From assembly GCA_013138655.1 (NCBI GenBank), contig WTCI01000294.1, positions 1 through 5,030 of the forward strand: a DNA stretch of 5,030 bases. Reading direction: 5' to 3'. The notes beneath the pieces are model-generated. The model did not search any database. It was not told where the DNA came from and was given only the letters and a program-made list of their open reading frames with translations. Origin of the DNA: Desulfuromonadaceae bacterium (GTDB lineage Bacteria; Desulfobacterota; Desulfuromonadia; Desulfuromonadales; Geopsychrobacteraceae). The translations under genes and the position numbers were made by a program. This document shows positions 1-5,030 of this stretch, in pieces (position 1 is the first letter of the stretch; each line of letters begins with the position of its first letter).

Positions 1-2
1 TT

Positions 3-1001
3 GCCGCCGTTCAGGCCCGTATTGATCGACAGGTCAAGCCGGTCGGCTCCCTCGGTCGTCTGGAAGAGTTTGCCCGCCGCTTTGTTGCCATAACCGGGCG
101 GGAAGAAATTCGCGGCAAACGGATTTACACTTTCGCCGGCGATCATGGTGTGGCTGAAGAGGGAGTCAGCGCTTTCCCGGCAGAGGTAACTCCGCAGATG
201 GTTTTTACCTTTGTCGATGGCAACGCTTCGATCAATGCACTGGCCCGCCATGCCGGGGCCGAAGTACGGGTGGTCGACATGGGGGTGGCCATCGATTTTG
301 ATGATTTGCCCGGCCTGATCAAGCGCAAGGTTGCCAAAGGGACCGCCAATTTTACCAAAGGTCCGGCGATGAGCCGTGAGCAGGCATTGCAAGCTTTGGC
401 GGCCGGCGTTGAAATGGCGGCCCAAGCTAAAGCGGATGCTGTTGACCTGGTCGGGACTGGCGACATGGGAATTGCCAATACCACCCCTTCGGCGGCCATT
501 GTTGCCGCGATCACCGGATTGTCACCGCAGCAGGTGACCTTCCGGGGCACCGGGATTGATGATGAGGGTCTGGCCCGTAAAATTGCGGTTATTACCAGAG
601 GATTGGAGGTTAATCGCCCCGATCCTCTGGATCCGGTCGATGTGCTGGCCAAGGTTGGTGGTTTCGAGATTGGCGGGATTGCCGGACTGGTCCTCGGCTG
701 CGCGGCAGAAGGCCTTCCGGTGGTTGTCGACGGTTTCATCTCAACCGCCGGAGCGCTGATCGCCTCGGAACTCCATCCGCAGGTCCGTGACTATATTTTC
801 GCCGCGCATCAGTCGGTAGAGATCGGTCACCGGCACATGCTGGCGCGGATTGAGCAAAAGCCGATCCTCGATCTCAGCATGCGGCTCGGTGAAGGGACCG
901 GCGGGGCTTTAGCGATGACCCTTATGGAGGCCGGGCTGCGTGCGCTGCGAGAGGTGCTGACCTTCGATCAGGCCGGTGTCAGTGAAGGGTCGGAGCAATG
1001 A
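3..1001 (+). CDS. cobT: CobT, nicotinate-nucleotide--dimethylbenzimidazole phosphoribosyltransferase (5' partial)
   Basis: CobT transfers the phosphoribosyl group of nicotinate mononucleotide to a lower-ligand base (typically 5,6-dimethylbenzimidazole), giving alpha-ribazole phosphate for the cobalamin nucleotide loop. It is a cytoplasmic enzyme. The frame is open from position 3 to the TGA at 999-1001, giving 332 residues. Family members have about 350, so only around 20 N-terminal residues are missing. Visible family motifs are [11 protein letters not shown] (nt 36-68), [14 protein letters not shown] (from nt 138), [13 protein letters not shown] (from nt 459), [13 protein letters not shown] (about nt 546-584) and RLGEGTGG (from nt 882). 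The Glu codon at 891-893 should be the catalytic base (Glu317 in Salmonella CobT). A GTG at 150 could be mistaken for the start, but it lies inside the conserved DHGV motif and is internal. The stop overlaps the cobS start (ATGA), which suggests translational coupling. One oddity is Asp in GDMGIANTT, where the enteric enzymes have Glu. The family call is firm; the natural base cannot be read from the sequence. Confidence 0.96.
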   Translation, partial: AAVQARIDRQVKPVGSLGRLEEFARRFVAITGREEIRGKRIYTFAGDHGVAEEGVSAFPAEVTPQMVFTFVDGNASINALARHAGAEVRVVDMGVAIDFDDLPGLIKRKVAKGTANFTKGPAMSREQALQALAAGVEMAAQAKADAVDLVGTGDMGIANTTPSAAIVAAITGLSPQQVTFRGTGIDDEGLARKIAVITRGLEVNRPDPLDPVDVLAKVGGFEIGGIAGLVLGCAAEGLPVVVDGFISTAGALIASELHPQVRDYIFAAHQSVEIGHRHMLARIEQKPILDLSMRLGEGTGGALAMTLMEAGLRALREVLTFDQAGVSEGSEQ

Positions 1002-1747
1002 AAAAACACTGGGAAGACTTCCGTGTAGCCGGAGCCTTTCTGACGATTTTTCCGGTGGCGGAGAAACTGGAAATGGGTCCTGAGCGTCTCGCTCGCAGCA
1101 TGGGCTTGTTCCCGGCCGTCGGTCTGGTTCTGGGCCTGGCATTAGTTGTCTGTAACGGGTTGCTTGCTCCGCTGCTCCCACGGGGCGTGCTCGATTGTCT
1201 ATTGTTGCTGTTTTTGATTCTGGCGACTGGCGCTTTGCATCTTGATGGCATTGCCGATATGATCGATGGACTGGCCGGCGGAGGTGATCGGGAAAGTAGC
1301 CTGCGGATCATGAAAGACAGTCGGGCCGGGGCCACGGGGGTGGCCGGTCTGGCGATGGTGCTGCTGCTCAAGTATTTGAGCCTTTACCATGTGCCGTTGC
1401 CGCAAAAGGCCGCCGCTTTGATCCTGATGCCGGCCGCCGGGCGCTGGTGCCAGGTTTTTCTGGCCACCTGTTCCACGTACATCCGCTCTGAGGGTGGCAC
1501 CGGAGCCGTTTTTGTTGACAATGTCGGCAAGCCGGAATTGATCCGTGCGTCCCTGACCCTGTTGTTGGCAAGCCTGGTGCTTTGTTCCTTTAAAGGTGTG
1601 CTTCTGGCAGCATTCCTCTTGCTGTTTGCCATTTTGCTGAAGTACTATTTTGAGCGGCGCCTCGGTGGCGTGACGGGCGATGTTCTCGGTGCTGCAACAG
1701 AGATTGTCGAAGTCCTCAGCCTGCTGCTGATTCTGATACTCTATTGA
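998..1747 (+). CDS. cobS: CobS, adenosylcobinamide-GDP ribazoletransferase (cobalamin synthase)
   Basis: CobS is the integral inner-membrane enzyme that joins adenosylcobinamide-GDP with alpha-ribazole (or its 5'-phosphate), releasing GMP and giving adenosylcobalamin (or its phosphate). The protein has 249 residues, close to the usual family length of about 250. Diagnostic motifs are [11 protein letters not shown] (residues 81-91), an acidic metal-binding type motif, then [12 protein letters not shown] (103-114), the GRW at 148-150, and [16 protein letters not shown] (223-238) near the C terminus. Several long hydrophobic stretches, roughly residues 36-60, 66-80, 112-127, 184-213 and 236-249, fit a multi-pass membrane protein. 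The ATG at 998 overlaps the cobT stop. A purine-rich AAGGG (985-989) lies 8 bases upstream and can act as ribosome binding site. The context between cobT and cobC supports the call; no truncation or frameshift is seen. Confidence 0.97.
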   Translation: MKKHWEDFRVAGAFLTIFPVAEKLEMGPERLARSMGLFPAVGLVLGLALVVCNGLLAPLLPRGVLDCLLLLFLILATGALHLDGIADMIDGLAGGGDRESSLRIMKDSRAGATGVAGLAMVLLLKYLSLYHVPLPQKAAALILMPAAGRWCQVFLATCSTYIRSEGGTGAVFVDNVGKPELIRASLTLLLASLVLCSFKGVLLAAFLLLFAILLKYYFERRLGGVTGDVLGAATEIVEVLSLLLILILY

Positions 1748-1749
1748 GG
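1746..1749 (+). promoter_or_regulatory. Ribosome binding site deciding the cobC start
   Basis: GAGG, part of TTGAGG and overlapping the cobS stop codon, lies 5 bases before the ATG at 1755. It argues for that ATG and against the in-frame GTG at 1749, which overlaps the site itself. Confidence 0.65.
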
Positions 1750-1754
1750 TGTTT

Positions 1755-2354
1755 ATGAAAGCGACTCGCGTTCATCTACTGCGTCATGGCCAGGTCGAAG
1801 GCTTTGAAAAGAAACGCTATAACGGCCAAGATGATATTCCGCTGACGGATCTCGGTCGTCAGCAGTCGGCGCTCTTTGCCGGGCGTTTTCAGCATCAAAA
1901 ACTGGCCGCCATTTACTCCAGTGATCTACGCCGCTGCCGGACAGCCGCAGACCAGATTGCCATTCTCCAGGCCGTTGATCCGGTCTACAAAGAAGAGTTA
2001 CGCGAACTGCATATTGGTGACTGGGAAGGACAGACCTGGCAACAATTACAGAAGGAATACCCGGAACTCTGGCAGGCGCGGCTTGACGATATTGTCAACG
2101 TGGCCCCCCCGGCCGGGGAGAGTTTGCGTCAGATGGCGGAACGGGTGCGGCCGGTGGTGCGCGAGATTGTCGCTGCACACCCCGGCGGTGAGATCGTTAT
2201 TGTCGCTCACGGCGGTGTCAACCGGGTCATCCTGCTTGACGCCGTGGGGACTCCCTTGGAGCGGCTGTTTCATATCGAACAGGATTACGGCTGCCATAAC
2301 ATTATCGATTACTTTACCGACGGTATCGCCGTCGTCAAAAAGCTTAATGGCTAG
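1755..2354 (+). CDS. cobC: CobC-type alpha-ribazole-5'-phosphate phosphatase (histidine phosphatase family)
   Basis: This is a 199-residue histidine phosphatase. In the cobalamin pathway CobC removes the 5' phosphate from alpha-ribazole phosphate or, in the later view of the pathway, from adenosylcobalamin phosphate. The N-terminal catalytic signature is LLRHGQ with R10 and the phospho-accepting H11. Other active-site elements are R60 in SSDLRRCRTA, the acidic region ELRELHIGDWEG (81-92), and H152 in IVAHGGVNRV. I chose the ATG at 1755 over the in-frame GTG at 1749, because GAGG at 1746-1749 sits 5 bases before the ATG and the GTG would lie on top of it. The gene begins 7 bases after the cobS stop, so it is probably in one operon with cobT and cobS. 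The phosphatase family is broad (phosphoglycerate mutase-like), so the specific substrate rests on position in the cluster rather than on a unique motif. The length is normal and all catalytic residues are present. Confidence 0.9.
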   Translation: MKATRVHLLRHGQVEGFEKKRYNGQDDIPLTDLGRQQSALFAGRFQHQKLAAIYSSDLRRCRTAADQIAILQAVDPVYKEELRELHIGDWEGQTWQQLQKEYPELWQARLDDIVNVAPPAGESLRQMAERVRPVVREIVAAHPGGEIVIVAHGGVNRVILLDAVGTPLERLFHIEQDYGCHNIIDYFTDGIAVVKKLNG

Positions 2355-2357
2355 CAG

Positions 2358-2393
2358 TCTGTTGATGAGATGGTCTCCCCCGAGACCAACAGA
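2358..2393 (+). repeat. Bulged inverted repeat just after cobC
   Basis: GGTCTC (2372-2377) pairs with GAGACC (2382-2387) around a CCCC loop. TCTGTT (2358-2363) pairs with AACAGA (2388-2393), extending the stem past an 8-base one-sided bulge (2364-2371). It starts 4 bases after the cobC stop. No T-run follows, so it is not a classical intrinsic terminator. It may protect the 3' end of the cobTSC message or be a small mobile palindrome; its function is not shown by the sequence. Confidence 0.6.
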
Positions 2394-2430
2394 TTCCCGA
2401 TGCGGAACTGTCGATCCTGCTGAATAATTC

Positions 2431-2499
2431 CTTCCCTCCCCCTTGAGGGGGGAGGGGAAAATCTCTTTACGAAAGTCCATCCCCCAAGGGAGGCGGAAG
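2431..2499 (+). repeat. GC-rich palindromic (REP-like) intergenic element before cbiET
   Basis: The left part is a strong hairpin: CCCTCCCCC (2434-2442) pairs with GGGGGAGGG (2448-2456) around TTGAG, with an outer T-G and T-A pair. The right end, 2480-2499, is an approximate reverse complement of the left end 2431-2451. CTTCC at the left matches GGAAG at the right, and both carry a C-run/TTG/G-run core with small gaps. The whole 69-base unit can therefore also fold end to end. Similar C-rich/G-rich palindromes are often dispersed between genes in bacterial genomes; whether this one is repeated elsewhere cannot be seen here. The right end carries the cbiET ribosome binding site, so folding could affect translation. 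No T-run follows the hairpin, so a terminator role is doubtful. Confidence 0.6.
2488..2493 (+). promoter_or_regulatory. Ribosome binding site deciding the cbiET start
   Basis: GGGAGG lies 6 bases before the ATG at 2500 and is a strong Shine-Dalgarno sequence. It supports that start over the in-frame ATG at 2443-2445 region further upstream, which would translate the palindromic element into residues with no counterpart in the CbiE family. The site sits inside the right arm of the palindrome and could be hidden by pairing with the C-runs of the left arm. Confidence 0.7.
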
Positions 2500-3711
2500 A
2501 TGAAATCGATTCATGTCATTGGTGCCGGGATTGCCGGCCAGGAAGGCTTCACCCCGCAGGCGCTGGAGCTGATCAACCGAGCTGAACTGCTGCTGGGAGA
2601 AGAGCGGCTGCTGGCGCTGTTTCCCGACTTTCCCGGTGAGAAACTGACCATCGGTAATAATCTGGCCGAGGTGGTCTCCCGGCTGCAGGGCTGCGATTGC
2701 CCTGCCGTGGTTCTTGCTTCCGGCGATCCGCTGTTTTTCGGCATCGGCCGTTACCTGCTGCGTAACCTGCCGGAGGAACTGATCGAGTTTCTGCCCAACG
2801 TCACCTCGGTACAGTACGCCTTTGCCAAGATTCGCGAACCCTGGGATGACGCCGTGTTTGTCTCTGCCCACGGTCGGACCCTGAAGGATGCTGTCGACCG
2901 GATCGTGGCCAACGACAAGGCGGCGGTTTTGACTGATGAGGTCAATAATCCCGGTGCCATCGCCCGGGAAATGGTCAGCCGTCGCCGGGGCGGCTACAAG
3001 GCCTACCTCTGTGAGAATCTCGGTACCGACGAGGAGCGAATCCGTGTGACCGACATCAAGGGCTTGCTTGAGTTCGAGGCGGCACCGCTCAATGTGCTGC
3101 TGCTGATCAAAGAGTACGAGGATGACGCTCACCAGTACGTGCCGACCCTCGGCATCCCGGATGATGAGTTCGTCTCCGTCAAAAAACTGATCACCAAGGA
3201 GGAGGTGCGGGTTATCACCCTGGCCAAGCTGAAACTGCGCCATGACATGTGCCTCTGGGATGTCGGTGCCGGGTCCGGTTCCATCTGTATTGAGGCGGAT
3301 CACTTACTGCCGAACGGCCGCATCTTCGCCATTGAACGCAACGAGGAGTGTCGCCAGTTCATCAAGGAAAACCTGCAGAAATTCAACACTCGCAACGTCT
3401 CACTGATTGAAGGGGTCGCTCCCGACTGCCTGGAAGAGTTGCCTGATCCCGATCGGGTTTTCATCGGCGGCAGTGGCGGCAAACTCTGGGAGATTCTCGA
3501 TACCGTCGACCAGCGTCTGGCCACCGGCGGGCGGATTGTCCTCAACGCCATCACTCTCGATACCCTGACCGCCGCCAACGAATATTTCGGCAACGCCGGA
3601 TACTCGATCGAGGTGGTCACGGTCAACATCGCCCGCACCCGGCCGCTTTCCGATTACAAGATGTTCGAGGCCTACAACCCGGTTTATATCCTCACCGCAG
3701 TTAAGGAATAA
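2500..3711 (+). CDS. cbiET: CbiE-CbiT fusion, precorrin-6B/cobalt-precorrin C5,C15-methyltransferase (decarboxylating), CobL type
   Basis: This 403-residue cytoplasmic enzyme methylates the corrin ring at C5 and C15 and decarboxylates the C12 acetate side chain, using S-adenosylmethionine. Residues 1 to about 205 form the CbiE part, a tetrapyrrole methylase. It has the glycine-rich start IGAGIAGQEGFTPQA (7-21) and the SGDPLFFGIG motif (74-83). Residues from about 215 on form the CbiT part, a class I SAM-dependent methyltransferase. It has GIPDDEF (218-224), the SAM-binding motif WDVGAGSGSICIEA (253-266), an acidic residue after the next strand (E279), FIGGSGGKL (321-329) and LNAIT (348-352). 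The fused order and length match CobL proteins (about 400 residues). In organisms with separate genes, CbiE and CbiT act as two proteins. Whether the substrate is the cobalt (anaerobic) or cobalt-free (aerobic) form cannot be read from this protein. The 145-base gap before it suggests it may be transcribed or regulated apart from cobTSC. The rest of the corrin-ring genes are not in the window. Confidence 0.95.
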   Translation: MKSIHVIGAGIAGQEGFTPQALELINRAELLLGEERLLALFPDFPGEKLTIGNNLAEVVSRLQGCDCPAVVLASGDPLFFGIGRYLLRNLPEELIEFLPNVTSVQYAFAKIREPWDDAVFVSAHGRTLKDAVDRIVANDKAAVLTDEVNNPGAIAREMVSRRRGGYKAYLCENLGTDEERIRVTDIKGLLEFEAAPLNVLLLIKEYEDDAHQYVPTLGIPDDEFVSVKKLITKEEVRVITLAKLKLRHDMCLWDVGAGSGSICIEADHLLPNGRIFAIERNEECRQFIKENLQKFNTRNVSLIEGVAPDCLEELPDPDRVFIGGSGGKLWEILDTVDQRLATGGRIVLNAITLDTLTAANEYFGNAGYSIEVVTVNIARTRPLSDYKMFEAYNPVYILTAVKE

Positions 3712-3714
3712 GCG

Positions 3715-3880
3715 GTGGTTGAAGCGCTACTCAAGGCCGGGCAGTTTTTCCTATTCCGGTTTGGTGGCCAACCGTGAATTCGACCGCCTCTACGACCCCA
3801 ACCATCCAGTGCGCAACAACCTGGAAACCCTAGACAGTGTAGAAGTGGTACGCACCATCCGTGAGGCATTGAAAAAATGA
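3715..3880 (+). pseudogene. Broken or truncated gene remnant of unknown family
   Basis: I do not recognise this family. The frame ending at the TGA 3878-3880 encodes a protein-like tail including YSGLVANREF, FDRLYDPNHPVRNN and DSVEVVRTIREALKK. It has no ATG; only a TTG (3761) and a GTG (3764) lie shortly before the conserved-looking part. A different frame begins with a GTG at 3715, 7 bases after a good AAGGA (3703-3707). It reads VVEALLKAGQFF and stops at 3775-3777. Removing one T from the T5 run at 3745-3749 would join the two frames into one peptide of about 54 residues. Two readings are possible: a small gene with a homopolymer frameshift (true mutation or sequencing error), or the 3' stump of a longer gene whose front was lost when it joined the cbiET end. 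The tail overlaps the next gene's start by ATGA, so the two were probably once co-translated. Confidence 0.4.
3862..3880 (+). promoter_or_regulatory. Ribosome binding site and ATGA coupling junction of the AlbA_2 gene
   Basis: TGAGG at 3862-3866 precedes the ATG at 3877 by 10 bases, rather long spacing. The ATG overlaps the TGA of the upstream frame, so translation may have relied on coupling to that now damaged gene. Confidence 0.5.
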
Positions 3881-5030
3881 CCATCGAAGAACTGCTGCAA
3901 CGCGATGAAGGTAAGACCCTTGAATTCAAACGCGATCTGTCATCACCACAGAGCCTGCTGAAAGCCCTGGTCGCCTTTGCCAATACCGCTGGTGGAAAAG
4001 TGATTGTCGGTGTCGACGATAAAACCCGTTTACCGACAGGAATCGACAACCCTCTCGATGAAGAAGAGCGTCTCTGCAATCTGATCGCTGATTCGATTAG
4101 TCCCCGCCTAGTGCCGAATATCGAAATGACGACCGTGGCCGGTAAAACCTTGCTTGTGGTTGAAGTATTCCTGAGCGGATCACGACCGCACTTCCTGAAG
4201 GCAGAAGGTCCGGAAAACGGCGTCTATGTGCGGCTCGGTTCCACCAATCGTCAGGCGGATCGTGAGCTGATTGCCGAGTTGCGCCGAACCGCTGAGGGCG
4301 TTGCCTTTGACGAGCTGCCCTTGCCCGATCTTTCGGCTGACGATCTGGATCTGACGGCGATCAAAGCCCTGTTTCACGATAAACGCGACCTTGGCGAGAA
4401 CGACCTGTTCACCTTGAGACTTTTGACCAAGGAGCAGGGACGGCTCGTGCCGACCAAAGGAGCGATGTTGCTCTTCGGCAAAGAGCGAGAGAGATATTTC
4501 CCTGACGCTTGGGTGCAGTGCGGACGCTTTGTTGGCAAAGACAAGGCTGAAATCTTCGATCACATCGAACTGTACGATCATCTACCGCAGGCGGTAGACA
4601 GCATCATGTTGTTTCTGAAAAAGCACGCCATGCGCAGCGCTGACTTCTCCGAAGTCCGGCGTAAGGATGTCTGGAGTATCCCCCTCGGTATCCTGCGCGA
4701 AGCCGTCATCAATGCTCTGGTCCATGCCGATTATTCCCAGCGCGGCGCGCCCATCCGCATTGCCTTTTTCGATGACCGCATCGAAATCGAAAACCCCGGA
4801 ATTCTTCTGCCGGGGATGACCATAGATGACATGCGGCAGGGCGTCTCCAAAATCCGTAATCATGTCATCGCCCGTATGTTCCGGGAATTGAACTTGATCG
4901 AGCAGTGGGGCAGCGGTGTGCGCCGCATATTCAGGGAAGCCGAAGAACAGGGTTTGCCCACACCGGAAATCCTTGAGGTTGGAATGCGTATGCGGTTTAT
5001 CGTACCGCTGGCTGAACTACTTACTATTCA
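3877..5030 (+). CDS. AlbA_2 (Schlafen-like) domain ATP-binding protein, putative regulator or defence-associated (3' partial)
   Basis: The frame is open from the ATG at 3877 to the window edge: 384 full codons with no stop. The N-terminal region (about 1-130) matches the Schlafen AlbA_2 type, with LEFKRDL (15-21), FANTAGGKVIVGVDD (34-48) and VYVRLGSTNRQA (117-128). The C-terminal half resembles the GHKL-ATPase-like region of COG2865 'transcriptional regulator' proteins. It shows REAVINALVHADYSQRG (274-290) as an N-box, with E275, N279 and H283, then IEIENPGILLPGM (302-314), SKIRN (324-328) and EQWGSGVRRI (342-351). Full-length members often carry a further winged-helix segment, which would lie beyond the edge. 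The biochemical role of this family is poorly defined. Members are annotated as DNA-binding regulators or RecG-like 'helicases', without helicase motifs, and often sit near restriction-modification or toxin genes. TGAGG (3862-3866) lies 10 bases before the start. The start overlaps the stop of the preceding remnant (ATGA). The family call is good; the function is uncertain. Confidence 0.88.
   Translation, partial: MTIEELLQRDEGKTLEFKRDLSSPQSLLKALVAFANTAGGKVIVGVDDKTRLPTGIDNPLDEEERLCNLIADSISPRLVPNIEMTTVAGKTLLVVEVFLSGSRPHFLKAEGPENGVYVRLGSTNRQADRELIAELRRTAEGVAFDELPLPDLSADDLDLTAIKALFHDKRDLGENDLFTLRLLTKEQGRLVPTKGAMLLFGKERERYFPDAWVQCGRFVGKDKAEIFDHIELYDHLPQAVDSIMLFLKKHAMRSADFSEVRRKDVWSIPLGILREAVINALVHADYSQRGAPIRIAFFDDRIEIENPGILLPGMTIDDMRQGVSKIRNHVIARMFRELNLIEQWGSGVRRIFREAEEQGLPTPEILEVGMRMRFIVPLAELLTI

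Noticed and set aside
143..739. Long open frame on the minus strand inside cobT (198 codons)
   Set aside because: It lies opposite a gene with clear CobT motifs and is low-complexity, rich in Ser, Thr, Pro and Ala, as expected from the antisense of a GC-rich gene.
1876..2427. Second plus-strand frame overlapping cobC
   Set aside because: It runs out of frame through the histidine phosphatase gene and has an Arg/Ser/Pro-rich, non-protein-like composition.
2431..2460. Intrinsic terminator formed by the C-run/G-run hairpin
   Set aside because: The stem is strong but is followed by AAA and mixed bases on the plus strand instead of a T-tract, so I list it as a repeat only.
2355..2499. Cobalamin riboswitch before cbiET
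   Set aside because: A B12 riboswitch needs about 200 bases and a recognisable B12 box. The gap is 145 bases and I see no such box.
2467..3303. Long minus-strand open frame inside cbiET (278 codons)
   Set aside because: It is a shadow of a well-supported CbiE-CbiT gene, without recognisable domain motifs of its own.
3731..3750. Intrinsic terminator after cbiET (GC-rich stretch followed by a T5 run)
   Set aside because: The GC-rich bases before the T-run do not form a convincing stem, and the T-run lies within protein-like frames.
4180..4863. Two minus-strand open frames opposite the AlbA_2 gene
   Set aside because: The plus strand has an uninterrupted frame with family motifs across the same region. 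The minus frames show no motif.

Overview
The window looks like a chromosomal piece of a GC-rich Gram-negative bacterium. The cobinamide-to-cobalamin genes, the fused CbiE-CbiT enzyme and the style of the proteins fit an anaerobic deltaproteobacterium of the Desulfuromonadales/Geobacter type. That placement is an inference from gene content and protein flavour; no marker gene is present.

Positions 3-2354 hold three tightly packed plus-strand genes for the last steps of cobalamin (vitamin B12) synthesis. They are cobT (its first codons lie outside the window), cobS (overlapping cobT by an ATGA) and cobC (7 bases after cobS). CobT makes alpha-ribazole phosphate from the lower-ligand base, CobC is the phosphatase for the nucleotide-loop phosphate, and CobS joins the loop to adenosylcobinamide-GDP. 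A 145-base gap (2355-2499) follows. It holds a bulged hairpin and a GC-rich palindromic element whose right end doubles as the ribosome binding site of the next gene. That gene (2500-3711) is a CbiE-CbiT (CobL-type) fusion acting in corrin-ring methylation and decarboxylation.

After cbiET the theme changes abruptly. Positions 3712-3880 hold what looks like the frameshifted or truncated 3' end of an unrecognised gene. It is joined by another ATGA overlap to a gene running off the right edge (from 3877). That gene encodes a Schlafen AlbA_2-type domain followed by a GHKL-ATPase-like region. Genes of this class are common in accessory regions, often near restriction or other defence loci. The right end therefore looks like the border between a metabolic operon and accessory DNA.

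No RNA genes, CRISPR arrays, insertion sequences or cobalamin riboswitch were recognised. No stretch longer than 300 bases lacks a gene. I do not see a convincing new biological system; the most interesting places are the broken gene at 3712-3880 and the palindromic element before cbiET.
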